A stretch of DNA of 64,000 nt from Charina bottae (taxonomy: Eukaryota > Chordata > Lepidosauria > Squamata > Charinaidae): contig JALMGJ010000012.1 in assembly GCA_023362775.1 (NCBI GenBank), forward strand, positions 23,529,001 to 23,593,000, in the 5' to 3' direction. The translations under genes and the position numbers were made by a program. Below are positions 21,601 through 31,718 of this stretch, one piece after another; the first letter of the stretch is position 1, and the number at the start of each line of letters is the position of its first letter. The notes under the pieces were generated by a model that was not told the origin of the DNA, did no database searches, and worked only from the letters and a program-made list of their open reading frames with translations.

Positions 21601-21687
21601 GAGCTGAGGATGGTGACGGCCGACAGAGGGCTCTGGCGTGGACTGGTCCATGAAGTCACGAAGAGTCGGAAACGACTGAACGAATAA
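18655..21687 (+). CDS. BovB endonuclease/reverse transcriptase polyprotein (1010 aa)
   Basis: The apurinic-like endonuclease occupies about residues 70-310: TIGTWNVRSM (71-80), SELKW with the catalytic Glu (about 104), IYAPT, GDWNAKVG, QIDYIL, and SSDH (300-303). RT lies at about 500-790: ADDGIPAELF-like start, FRKGRGTRDQIANIRW, FIDYSKAFDCVDH, GVRQGCILSPYLFNLY and YADD at 755-758. The C-terminal region has TYGCESWTIRKAEQRK and ends KSRKRLNE. The enzyme nicks target DNA and copies the RNA from the nick, in the nucleus. All catalytic residues I can check are present and there is no stop. The ATG at 18655 follows the element's 5' UTR; an overlapping short frame at 18617 is a shadow. Activity is inferred, not shown. 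Confidence 0.95.
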   Translation: MDQYNQRYVGIPLQDGTPRSEDGQNATGEEQRIRSTSPRCDDAASSKPKGRLAADGAGGERRIRCSKDQHTIGTWNVRSMSQGKLDVVIGEMSRLNIDILGVSELKWTGIGHFTSDDHQIYYCGQEDHRRNGVAFIINNKVAKAVLGYNPKNDRMISIRIQGKPFNITVIQIYAPTTDAEEAEIDQFYEDLQHLLDNTPKRDVIFITGDWNAKVGSQTTPGITGKHGLGEQNEAGHRLIEFCQDNSLCITNTLFQQPKRRLYTWTSPDGRHRNQIDYILCSQRWRTSIQSVKTRPGADCSSDHELLIAKFRIRLKRIGKTHRSVRYELTNIPKEYAVEVKNRFKGLDLVDRVPEELWTEVRNIVQEAATKNVPKKKKTKKARWLSAETLEVAQERRKAKGNSDRGRYSQLNAKFQRLARRDKELFLNKQCVEVEEDNRIGRTRDLFQKIRNIGGKFQAKMGMIKNKNGKDLTEAEEIKKRWQEYTEDLYRKDNNIGDSFDGLVSELEPDILKSEVEWALRSIANNKAAGDDGIPAELFKILQDDAVKVMHAICQQIWKTQEWPSDWKKSTYIPIPKKGSTKECSNYRTVALISHASKVMLKILQGRLQQFMERELPDVQAGFRKGRGTRDQIANIRWIMEKAREFQKNIYFCFIDYSKAFDCVDHNKLWQVLGGMGIPSHLVCLLRNLYNDQVATVRTEHGTTDWFKIGKGVRQGCILSPYLFNLYAEHIMRHAGLEESKAGVKIAGRNINNLRYADDTTLMAESEEELRSLMMKVKEESAKAGLQLNLKKTKVMATSLIDDWQIEGEKVEAVTDFVFLGAKITADADCSQEIRRRLLLGRRAMANLDKIVKSRDITLTTKVRIVKAMVFPVVTYGCESWTIRKAEQRKIDAFELWCWRKILRVPWTARRSNQSILQEIKPDCSLEGMILKAKLKYFGHIMRRQDTLEKKLMLGKVEGKRKRGRPRARWMDGILEVTDSTIGELRMVTADRGLWRGLVHEVTKSRKRLNE

Positions 21688-21705
21688 ACAACAAATATTA
21701 TCCAT

Positions 21706-21978
21706 TCTTTCAGCCAGACCATACCACAAGTTTCATAATATAATTTTAAATTTGGTAGTCCCAGTCCTCCTCTTTCTTTAATATCTTGTAAATATTTTAA
21801 TTTTATTCTGGGTTTTTTCCCTTGCCATATGAATTTTGTTATATCTCTTTGCCATTTTATAAAGGTCTGGTCTGTTATTGTTATAGGGATCGTCTGGAAC
21901 AGATACAAAATTCTAGGTAGTACATTCATCTTTATTGTCGCTATTCTACCCAACAGCGACAATTGTAGAGGTTCCCAT
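21706..21978 (-). pseudogene. L1 ORF2 segment between RT and C-terminus
   Basis: The minus-strand frame reads RWEPLQLSLLGRIATIKMNV, LPRILYLFQTIPITI and GGLGLPNLKLYYET, then MVWLKEWI, the standard L1 ORF2 region after RT. It is the 5'-truncated start of this L1 copy and continues in frame at 18463 once the BovB and one target copy are discounted. Confidence 0.9.
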
Positions 21979-22210
21979 CGTTTTAGTCCTGATTTAGTGA
22001 CTGCCTTGTTTAGCGACTGTTCGCAGTTGCGACGGTGATGAAAAAGTAACTTTGCAACAAATCCTCGCATTTACAACCTTCGTGGGTCTGTAAAGCAAAG
22101 GAAAGCTGATGTCAGATCATAAGCACAGTCATGGTTCCACTTAGCAACTGCTACAGTTAATGACCAAATTGCCATTCCCAATTGTGGTCGCTAAATGAGG
22201 ACTACCTGTA

Positions 22211-23830
22211 TGGGTAGAAAAGCTGCAGTTTGAGGATGAATTTATTCCATTTCTTGGTGGGATACAAAGCATTTCAAATTCAAAATATTTTAAATACCCC
22301 ATCTTAAGAGCAAAATGCCTGTTCAGAGTGTAGACTACTACTTGGAGTGCAAAATGGGCTATTTCTATCTTTTTGGAAGTGTTGCAAGTTCAAATCAACC
22401 CTGTTTGGAGTTCAAAGTATTCAGTTTTGAGCTCAGAAAGATTGAAACAGTCTATTTCACAGTCAAAATGGGAATTTGACACTCAGGTCATGTTTGGCAA
22501 ATTGGCTTGAATTTGAAACATTTTGCACACACCACTGTCCACTGTCCACCTTGTAGCATCAAGTCTAATGAGCTGATTTTCTTGGAGGGCACGGGCACTT
22601 TCCTCCTCTCTTAAACTTGAAAGAAATAGGTAAGAGTCTCTTGTTAGTGATGGATGTTCTCTGATTAATTCTTATTAATTAGTTAGCACAGAAAGTTTCT
22701 AGTGTTACCTTTCAAACTACACTGTGTAGCTATTCCATCATTCTCATCCTTTTTTCTGATAAGGAACAACAGCAAAGGATTGGTGGAAAGTCAGAAGGGC
22801 CCCAAGAGAATACAATGCAGTTTGAACCCTGTGTAAAATGTAAGTGAAGCAACTCAGTAGCACAGAAAAGAAGTTATTTGGAACTACCTCTTACCCCCAG
22901 ACTGAGTGCTTGTTGGAGCTTTCCTTATTATTGTCTTAGATTTTAGTGATTGTCTCTCAAGTCCCATGGATGGAGGTTGGTCAAATGATATAGCTCCAGA
23001 CGTCCATCAATGGACCTCTAGGAATACATCCTTGCCTTAGAATTTTGAAAGCCATAGGAAAGTTCTGGTGGGCTTTCAAACATGCTCAGCACTGTTGTCA
23101 TCCAAAGTCTTGTGTAGTGGGATCCCACAGTTCTTGCCGTGGTGTGAACAGTGGTATTTTTGTGATGAAATTGTTAGTATCCTTTTCATAACTCTGCACA
23201 AGTATAATCGGCAAACTAATAAAAAGCTGTTTGGAGAACATTCTCCCCATACCTTCATCTGATTAAGAGCTTCACTGTTGCCGGAAGGAGAAACATATTT
23301 GTGTACAGATGGAAAATTTGTTTGATTATAAGTATATAAAGCAGCTAATTATCTCTACGTTAGCTGTGCTGTGATTTGGTGCTTGTTTTCATTCTTGGAG
23401 AGATAAACATGTTAAAGGAGTGAATTGGAATGTTTTCCATTGATGTGAGACTCTCCCCATACATTGCACTGGTTGGATGGGATATTTTTTCCCATCTTGA
23501 AACCAATTTTTTCATTTACACTCACCGTGAGCTACCCAGCACCAGAAGGTTAGATTTTAGAATCAGTGAAACCTTAATAGATGGTTACAAAGTATCTTTG
23601 TACACTTGGGTGCATTAACCTGAATGAGTACATACATACTTGGAAACAGATGTTTATTTTCAGAGGCATAGTGTGCCCAAAGGATCCATATCTGAACTTG
23701 AACTTCATGGGGAAAGAATTCCTGGTTAGTATACCTACCAGATCCCTGGCAGTGTATTGTGGAAGTCTATTCCTGATAACAATGATAGAGAAAGTAGAAC
23801 CAATCAAAGAGAATATTTGTAGCTCAGGGT
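22211..23830. other. Unassigned sequence
   Basis: No gene is recognised. The 22250-22520 part is rich in caaat/aatttg words like those of old non-autonomous DNA elements near 58.0 and 60.5 kb, but I cannot define ends. Open frames at 23068, 23430 and 23581 have no domain support. Confidence 0.4.
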
Positions 23831-23836
23831 TGAACT

Positions 23837-24121
23837 GTGGAGTCCTTGGTGCTCTCTGAGCTTTGTTGTTTTCTTGCAGACGTTTCATTGCCAGACTAGG
23901 CAACATCTTCAGTGCGAAAACGGAGTGGGACTTGCTCTCTGTTTATATACCATGGCTTGTCCTGCTTGTGTTGGTGGAGGTGTTGTTCTCTCCTTAGGAG
24001 TTCTTAGGAGTTCTTAGGAGTTCTTAGGAGTTCTTAGTTCTTAGGAGTTAGAAGATGTTGCCTAGTCTGGCAATGAAATGTCCGCAAGAAAACAAGGCTC
24101 AGAGAGCACCAAGGACTCCAC
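23837..24121. mobile_element. Penelope-like terminal repeat pair in inverted orientation
   Basis: The arms at 23837-23908 and 24051-24121 are near-perfect inverted copies (gtggagtccttggtgctctc... / ...gagagcaccaaggactccac). Each contains the block gttgcctagtctggcaa. The centre holds tandem ttcttaggag units (about 23995-24045). On the minus strand the left arm has a hammerhead-like order: stem strand GTTTTCGCA, core CTGAAGA, hairpin, GAAAC, GTC, then TGCAAGAAAAC. Such terminal repeats with hammerhead motifs are described for Penelope-like elements. Assignment here is by that resemblance. Confidence 0.55.
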
Positions 24122-24836
24122 AGAGAAAGTAGATACAGTACAGAGGTGGAACATTACAGCATGTTAAATATGGTAAGGAACACATGGCGAAATAGGGCTT
24201 GGGAACCTCTATGCTTATTCCATTAGAGAAACCGTATCTCCATCCATAAATCCAGCAGCTCATAACAGTGATCGATTCTTTTCCACTGTGAAGCATGGTT
24301 TCCTGGAAGATGTTACCAAACCAAAGATTGTAGTTGTATACTGTACACTAGCTTTATACTGGGATAGGCTCATGCTGCAAAGGTTCTCTTGACTTGCCAA
24401 TTTAGTTGTCTCTGAATATGTACTTGAAAGCTGAGAGGATCTGTGTCTTCTGTAAGGGTGACTCATGGGGTTGAGGTGATGTTTGCATGGCAGATTTGAA
24501 CTGAGAAGACCCAAGTTTCTATTCAATCTTGAAGTTCATAGGATCACTTTGAGAAGGACTGCTACCTTATCCTCCTCAGAAGAAAGGTGGGGCATAGATT
24601 TACTAAAGATACAGGATGAACTGGAATATTTTCTTTAAAATACTCTTTCTTTGGGTCAATTGTATCAACAAGCAGGAATTAAAAATATAATTTGGTATCA
24701 ATTTAATTTTGATATGACATTTGAAAAGGAATTTTATCATTTGATATGTTAATGGACAATAATGTATTTTAGTCATCCTACCCAAAGCTTGTGATATATA
24801 TAATCATCCAATTAATCTAAATTATAGCTATATCCC
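24122..24836. other. Unassigned sequence
   Basis: AT-rich, with no gene or recognised repeat. Confidence 0.4.
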
Positions 24837-25072
24837 ACACTCGCCCCAGCTCTTGCCAACCTAGCAATACGAAAGCATGCGAATGCAAGTAGATACTGTA
24901 AATAGGTACCACTTCGGTGGGATGGTAACAGCATTCCACACGTGTCATGCCGGCCACATGACCGCGGAAGCATCTTCGGACAGCGCTGCCTCTTCAGCTA
25001 AGAAACGGAGATGAGCACCGCCCCCTAGAGTCGGACACGACTATGCAGGGGAAACCGTTACCTTTACTATAG
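24837..25072 (+). mobile_element. Sauria-type SINE, 5'-truncated
   Basis: It begins within the body (cactcgccccagctcttgcc), lacks the tRNA-like head, and ends with agagtcggacacgactatgc and a cctttac tail. Confidence 0.85.
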
Positions 25073-25094
25073 CTATATCTGCACTTTTCAGCAT

Positions 25095-25170
25095 TTATTT
25101 ACTTTATATTTATTTATTTGTCAAATTTATCACCGCCCATCTCTACAAAGTAGACTCTGGGCGGTTATAT
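25095..25170 (-). mobile_element. L2-type LINE 3' tail
   Basis: The block atttatcaccgcccatctct and tagactctgggcggtt is the reverse of the L2-type 3' end (accgcccagagtcta... gatgggcggtgataaa). Confidence 0.7.
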
Positions 25171-25628
25171 GTTGCATACTGTCTTAAACATCAGGCTGGA
25201 GGTTTGTTATAGCAACTAATCTTCACATTTGTCTATCCATCTATTTTAATACTCTGAAGATAAAATCACATAATTTTGCAACATTTTAAAATGTGTATCT
25301 TGTAGTCATTAGTGGGAATTAAATTTTACACCCTGACTTTGACTCACAATACATTTATTAGGTATAGGCAAATATGTCCATGTTGGTTTTTCTCTGTTCC
25401 TCGTTTTTGCATATTGTGGGATTTCAGATTATTTTTTAAAGTTCACATTAAAATATGTATGTTCTCCAAACAATTTTCCTTTGCAATGTTACCCATTGTA
25501 TACATTTTGCAAGATTTTTTTTTCTTAATGTTTTTTCTCAACATTATTTTCCTGAATATCCATTTTTGTACAGACCTTTCCATTATATTCTTTTTTATTG
25601 GCAAGTTGCATTCTGCAATTTGAAAAAA

Positions 25629-25659
<31 letters not shown>

Positions 25660-27064
25660 GACAGAGGTTGAGAATTGCTTTAAAAAATTTGAAATGACAA
25701 GTGAACTAATTTCTGCCCCATTCCTAGCCATTCATTAGCATCAAAACACAAATGCAGCATTCCAGTTCTGTTTCTTCGATCTGTGGATATTATCTTTAAA
25801 TAGAGATGGTGTTATTGCAATCTTGTTTTCATCGCTGTTATTCCTTTTTCAGTATAGTACAGCTTGGGTCTTGGCAATAGTTCCCTCACCCTTTTGGAAA
25901 AGCTGTCCATGTGCATCAAGGAATGCAGAACTTGTTGTGGCTGCAAATTTAATAAATCCCCCGAGTGGTTCAGGTATCTGTTTAGTATGCAGAAGACATT
26001 GGTGGATACCTTGAAAGAAAACTGTCTTTCTTCACTTTAGCATGGGGCAAAGAATACATTATAGTTTATAATGAAGGATAATAAACCTTTGCTTTAGCTG
26101 TAAATACAAACAGCGTGACCCAAAATTTATGACCCAGCAAGCAGAAATAAGAAACCTAATTGAGAATTTGTGTTGGGATAATGGCAAAAATCTTGGCTGG
26201 TCCCAAGGGCAGCAGTGCTGTACTGAACTTAGCACCTGGCTAGTCTACTCAAAACCTGAAAAATAACAAGGCTTGGCTGTTAATGATCCTGAAGGCACTC
26301 TCCAGATGGCTGAGATACTCAAGGAAAGCTTGTTGGTCGTCTCAAGGTAAGAGTGAAGGAAATGCTGCTGGTTTACAGTCTTTTTGCCTTTTATCTTTTA
26401 GCTTTTTTAACTCAGCTAATTCCCTCAACTTCTCAAGTTCTATGAAAAGTTGGTTGCATAAAGTAAATGGAAACATCTCTTTGGCCAAGGTATTTCCTTC
26501 TAATGGGTCCCTTAGTTGCCTAACTAGCTTCCCCAATTAGCCAGGTATTGTTTATTCTAACTGACTGTGGCTCTCAGGCAGAAAGCAGTATGCCGAGATT
26601 TGAAACAAGAACTTTGTGGATATTCAATCTAACAGTGAACTAAAACTCAGAAGATGGTGTTGACCATATAAAGGAGCAACTTTAAGATGTGTGGACTTCA
26701 ACTCAGTTGAAGTCCACACATTTTAAAGGTGCCAAGTTTGAAAAACAATGCTAGAAAGGCACTGCTGATTAACAGGCTCTTGTTATCCCATTCTGCTAAT
26801 GTTTCTTGCTCTGAAAATACTAGGGAGAAATGAGTTGGGTGAGATAAATAGAGCTGAAAGGGGAATAGTCAGCAGTTTTGCCTTTTTCCCCCTCAAGGGG
26901 AACCCTTCCAGATTATCTGCTACCTTCTCTTCAGAGGGAGCTTCTGGTATTCTTTTAAGGCCAGCGTCTTTCCATGGGGGAAGTGTAATGTGTAGCCAGA
27001 CCATTATGGTAGCTTATTAATAATACGGGATCTACCTGTTGCACATTTGTGCTGAAAGCTGAAG
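25171..27064. other. Unassigned sequence with a (GT)n run
   Basis: It holds a (GT)n microsatellite at 25630-25657. At 26665-26755 a diverged copy of the 'aagatgtgtggacttcaac' hAT-type MITE is present (compare 31344 and 50543). Nothing else is recognised, and the frames at 26283 and 26799 lack domain features. Confidence 0.45.
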
Positions 27065-27270
27065 AAGGAAAATGTGATTATTCTTCTAAGCATTATGATG
27101 CTTAGAAGAAATAATCACAGAGGGAAAGTGCCATCACACACACATATAAAATAAAGATTGCTATAGCTGGTTGTAATTGTCTTTAGTATTCTAGAATAAA
27201 TGTGCCTGTATTACCACCACATGATGGCACTTTCCCTCTGTGATTATTTCTTCTAAGCATCATAATGCTG
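27065..27270. repeat. Inverted repeat, 45-bp arms
   Basis: The arm gcattatgatgcttagaaga continuing to agggaaagtgccatca (27091-27137) returns inverted at 27225-27269. A further short palindrome (cttctaagcattatgatgct) lies at its left edge. It has the form of a small non-autonomous DNA element or stem-loop. The family is not recognised. Confidence 0.65.
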
Positions 27271-27887
27271 GCCACAATAGTTCCTCCACCAACTTACCCC
27301 ACCTCAGACTGATTCTGAATTTAATACAAGGTGTTAAAATAAATCTCTCCCCCTCCCCAAATAAGGTAATCTTTGCCTGTTTAATATTGGGACATGCTCT
27401 GCCAATAAGCACTCTGCAAGCATAATCATTTGGCCATCCTAAATAGGTGGCTAATATATACCACATGCTAAGATGTTTTACTTTATCTTAAGCAATTCTT
27501 AATTAAGTTTAGATATAACCAAACTATGGATTCTGTTTTATTTGAATCCTGGTAGTGAATATAAGTGTTGTTTTTTTTCATTTTTTGAAAATGAAAGGAT
27601 TCCCACCCCTTTATTTTATGAAAATGAAGTACAGGGGTAAGGAAGCTAATGTTCTGGCCAACCAGGGAAAGCAATATACTTTTAATTACCTGCATTTATT
27701 ATTAGCAAGGTGTTCTAATTAAAAAAAAATTAGTGCTTTATTGATTTCTGCACTCTCAACATAATCTTTTTTGGATCCTTTTTGTCTGTCAAATAAATTA
27801 GAGAAAAGGCCAAAATTAACTTCTTAGAAAAATTCTCTATGGGCAAACATAGCTGGGTCTTAAAGGAGCAACCTGCTTCCAGCTAAG
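27271..27887. other. Unassigned sequence
   Basis: AT-rich, with no gene or recognised repeat. Confidence 0.4.
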
Positions 27888-27895
27888 CACTAGGT

Positions 27896-28183
27896 CAGAG
27901 CTTTCCAAACTGTGTGTTGCGACACAAAAGTGTGTCGCCACACACAGCGTGGTGTGTCGCCACACCACCCAGAAGTGGCGGCGCGCGCGTGCACGGCAGC
28001 AGCGGCAGCGGCGCGGCATCAGTCCTTCTGTGTTTTAGCGGAGGCTGCAGCCACTGCTGCCGCCACCGTGCACGCACGTGCCGCCACACGCCCCCCTGCG
28101 CCGCCGCCGTGCACATGCGCCCCCCCCGTGCTGCTGCCGCCTCCGCTGGTGTGTCGCCAGCGGCGGCACTTTGGAAAGCCCCG
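27896..28183. mobile_element. hAT-type MITE, GC-rich interior
   Basis: Terminal inverted repeats cagagctttccaaa and tttggaaagccccg are flanked by an exact 8-bp duplication, cactaggt, at 27888-27895 and 28184-28191. Eight-base duplications are the hAT signature. The centre is CpG-rich (gcgcgcgtgcacggcagcag), with no transposase. Related copies are at 46612 and 50196. Confidence 0.88.
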
Positions 28184-28191
28184 CACTAGGT

Positions 28192-30870
28192 ACTCACAAA
28201 GGTACTTTATCTTCTGCAAAGTCTTGCTCCATTCATCAAAATGATTGGCTGTCATGCTGCAAGCTCTGCCCCTTCTGAACTTGTATATGACATCATGACA
28301 TGCACACGAATTAGCAGGGATTGCATTGCGGTGGTACAATTCTGAGTCAATCAGTCTGCTTCCCCTTTTTGGCACCCCTGAGGGCATCACTGGATATATA
28401 CCTGAAGTGTATGATCTGCAGATGATATCATTATCACCATTCCTTGGAGTTCTGCTTAAACCCGGGTGATTCCACAGACATATCCATATTGTTTTCGTGA
28501 CAATAGTATGGAAGTGGTCTACCGTTGCCTTCTTCCAGCATGGTTCTTCAACTTCCCAATCTAGTCTAGAGTCCTGGAATAACTAGTGTTGGCCCTTCCT
28601 AGCTTTCTAAGATGAGCCAGGGCCATGTAGGAATTCTGGGATGGTAGTTCCAGAACTCCACGCAGCTTCTTATTAGTATGTAGCAGAGTACAAGTGTTCC
28701 CATAAACTTGCACAAGGCTTAATCAGTTCAAAACACAAAATAAACACACTTCACATGTTAATGTAAAGTTACATAAAAAAGAGTTTACAATTTTATTGTA
28801 ACTCACAGTTCCTTAGTAGAAATGGTCCATGCGTGCGAGCAATTGGTTCTGATGTGACCCACATGCTTCTTTAAATGTGGTCCACCTGGATGGAAGTATG
28901 AGCAACTTGAGAGCCATAGCTGGCCCATCCTCCTTGGTAGGAGACTCGAGCAGAAAAAGAAAGAGAAGGGAACAGGAAACCGGGATTCAGCCCCTCCCAC
29001 ACAAAGCAAGTAAGATTAGGCTACAGCAGAGGCTGCCTCCTCCTTCAAGTTTGTGTGAGACGTGCTTGGTTGAAACCCGATATCTCTAACATGCCAGGTA
29101 GATGCTACCAACTGCTATGACTGTCATAACTGGTACTATACAGTATTTATACGCATTTGGTTTTTTTCCCCACCTCACAGGGCTAAAGAAAGTAGTTTAC
29201 ACAATGCAAAACCTTTCATAAAACAAATTGGAAATAAAAATAGAATGCATAATTCCCAAGTAGCACGTCAAACACTTCGATTGAAAAGCCAGCAGTTAAA
29301 ATTAGAAACCTAGAAATTATTCATTTCTGCAGAGCCCTGCTTAAGATAAATCTGTTTAAAGGAGATGTAAGTACTGCAATAGAGCAAATGCTCCTTCCTT
29401 CCTTCCTTCCTTCCTTCCTTCCTTCCTTCCTTCCTTCCTTCCTTCCTTCCTTTTCTAAAAAAACGTTTCAATGAATTTAATTGAAAAGAATTTGATTTTA
29501 CAATTTTTTACAAAGTAGAAGAGGATTTTCTGTGAAATTGTCATAGATGGATGTGATCTTCTTGCACATACTGCATTATATGGTACACAAGGGATGTCTA
29601 TGAATGTCGTTTTTTCAGCTGTACAGTCACCTTTCCAGCAATGTGTCTTCCCAAGGGAAAATATAAAGAAAGAATTCTCCCATTTTTGTTTTCTGTATAG
29701 GGAAATGTCTAGAGAAGCTTCAGAATGATCACCAGATGTATGTCAGAAAAAGACTACAGTGGAAGAAACTCACTCATCCCTTCTAACAAAACATAAACTC
29801 AGAAACTCCAGTAAAAGAAGCCAGAACGAAGTTCTCAGGCGTCCAAAAACAGAAGGCTCTTTCAAGAGAGAAAGAATATGTTTCTGAAGTTGGAAGGCAG
29901 ATTTTTAGTTTGAAATAAGCATCGTTTGAAAGCAGTTAGGGGTCAATCACACTTCTTGTGCAAATATCATGGTTCTCCCTCATCTAGGTAGAGGTATCAG
30001 AGGTTGATGGGCCTTCATATTTATGTCACATTTGTATATTTTTGACAAGTCAGGTTGCCTGGTTCCCAAAAGCTTTATTAAAAAACTGTATTTCCACCCA
30101 TACAGGGCACAAAAGTTTCCATACATTGTGGAAACATCTGCTCTCCCTTTCTGGTTTTACAAAGCATGTTTTATTCCAACAGAGCATTCTCTGCTTAGGA
30201 ACTATGAATGTGTGTTCAACTTAAGAGTGCTTCTGGATAGCAGCTAGAACTACCATTCAAAAGATACTGCAGAGCAATTCTGTTTTCTAATCCTTAGTGG
30301 ATTTTCTTTGATGGGGGAAAAATGGAAAAAACTGAGAAACAGTGAGAAACACAGAAGGACTACACATGGAGGTTCATAATAGTGTCTGGACTATCCATAA
30401 CACAGAAAGGAAGAAAGGAAGGGAGAAAGAAAAAGAGATGCTGTGATTTTGTGGAACTAAGAGAAAGAGAAATGTGTAATAATGCTGAATGAAGGTGCTC
30501 TGCTTTATAGAGCAGAACCGAATACATGCAGGGAAATGAAGATGGAAGTTTAAATATGAATGAAAAGGCTGAAATATGTGTCAGAAAGAATGAATTGCTA
30601 TCATCTAGGTTGCTTTGAGTACAATGGAAGTAAGGATTTACAGGTTGGTGATAGTTGCATATAACACTCCAGTGAATGGTGATCATGAAAGAATCATGGA
30701 TAAGTTTGGGCTAAAATTCTGATTACGTGTATACCTGCCCCCCCCCCCAAACCTTATTATTTTGTTAGCTGACATGAATGGTTGGGTGGGAATGAGATGA
30801 GAGAGTACTAAAATGGATTGGGCCACTTAAGAATGGTGGACTTTTGGTGACTAGATGCTTTAAAAAAATC
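28192..30870. other. Unassigned sequence with a (CCTT)n run
   Basis: A (CCTT)n microsatellite lies at 29391-29452. No gene or element is recognised in the rest. Frames at 28877, 30023 and 30360 are short and without domains. Confidence 0.4.
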
Positions 30871-30877
30871 TGCAGTT

Positions 30878-31120
30878 TAAGTGGTCTAGTGGTTAAGGCT
30901 CCAGGCTAGAAACCAGGAGACTCTGAGTTCTAGTCCTGCCTTAGGCACAAAAGCCGGCTGGGTGACTTTGAGCTAGTCACTCTCTCTCAGCCCAGCTCAC
31001 CTCACAGGGTTGTTGTGGGGAAAATAGGAGGAGGAAGGAGTATTAGGTCTGTTCACCACCTTGAGTTATTTATAAAAATAATAAAGGCGGGATAAAAATA
31101 AATAAAATAATAATAAAATC
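30878..31120 (+). mobile_element. CORE-SINE (MIR-like), old
   Basis: tRNA-like head (gtggtctagtggttaaggct), then the CORE-type centre (gggtgactttgagctagtca) and cctcacagggttgttgtggg, with an AATAA-rich tail. The order matches MIR-type CORE-SINEs. Other copies here are on the minus strand at 47.1 and 63.3 kb. Confidence 0.75.
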
Positions 31121-31343
31121 CATTCATGCATACACATGACAAAGGAATAGATATAAATATAAAAACAAGACTGATTACATTACTGATAGGAAATAGTGAG
31201 ATGGGTATGGATGTTTGTAAGAGGAGAGCTGTTAGTTTATGGTGGAGCCCTTTTCCAACTACCAGATTTTATTAGAAAGCATCAGTTTTCATAAGCTGCA
31301 GCTCCCTTCATCAGATGCATGGAGTGGCTAGCCCAGTGTTTCT

Positions 31344-31455
31344 CAACCATGGCAACTTTAAGATGTGTGGACTTCAAGTCCCAGAATGCTGGCTGGGGAA
31401 TTCTGGGAGTTGAAGTCCACCCATCTTAAAGTTGCCAAGGTTAAGAAACACTGGA
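31344..31455. mobile_element. Short hAT-type MITE
   Basis: The inverted termini cagtgtttctcaaccatg and aggttaagaaacactg enclose inverted inner blocks (aactttaagatgtgtggact / agtccacccatcttaaagtt). The 8-bp flanks match at six of eight positions (ggctagcc / gactagac). Related copies lie at 50543 and, broken, at 26.7 and 51.4 kb. Confidence 0.75.
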
Positions 31456-31718
31456 CTAGACTGATGTAGGATTTCAATTAGGGTCAAGTGGGAGGGAGGG
31501 GAAGATATGGAGATGCAGGCGACTTGTATGGCAGTTTGTAAGGACCTTATCAATTAATAATTGCAATGTGTTAAAAATCTATTGTGTTTGTTTTGATCTT
31601 CTGAGATTGTCTAAAGCGTTTTTTTAATATAGTATTTTTATTATTTTGTTGTGAAATTTACATATTGAAATATATTATATTGTTTCGATAGAGTGCTACT
31701 TGTACAGTATTAATCCTT

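Larger units (their letters stand above)
18474..21693 (+). mobile_element. BovB (RTE-clade) LINE, full length, ORF intact
   Basis: The element is bounded by an exact 12-bp duplication, aatattatccat, at 18462-18473 and 21694-21705. It is 3.2 kb, the usual BovB length. It has a 0.18-kb 5' UTR, a single ORF at 18655-21687, and a very short 3' end (gactgaacgaataaacaac) without long poly-A. BovB is known in squamates and ruminants and has been transferred horizontally. This copy sits inside the L1 at 17052-21978 and is therefore younger than it. It is the most complete autonomous element in the window. Confidence 0.96.
17052..21978 (-). mobile_element. L1-type LINE, 5'-truncated, split by BovB
   Basis: An exact 20-bp duplication, cgttttagtcctgatttagt, lies at 17032-17051 and 21979-21998. 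The element starts at the left with T10, its poly-A tail on the minus strand. Without the BovB it is about 1.7 kb: a C-terminal ORF2 part, a stop at 17378 and a 0.33-kb 3' UTR. The reading frame runs without a break across the BovB target site, so the ORF2 segment was open when BovB landed. Confidence 0.92.
16996..22210 (-). mobile_element. Small repeat (MITE-like), split by the L1/BovB nest
   Basis: The right part, 21999-22210, ends in attgtggtcgctaaatgagg and actacc, the end of a widespread squamate 'tagtcctcatttagcgacc' repeat. The left part (about 16996-17051) lies on the other side of the L1. The 20-bp direct repeat of the L1 insertion is formed from its sequence. No matching second terminus was found, so the left limit and class are uncertain. 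Confidence 0.45.

Noticed and set aside
24001..24050. CRISPR-like short repeats (ttcttaggag)
   Set aside because: Simple tandem repeat without spacers, inside a Penelope-type repeat in an animal genome.
27912..28390. Frames through the GC-rich part at 28 kb
   Set aside because: They fall in a hAT MITE with exact target duplication. Composition explains the lack of stops.
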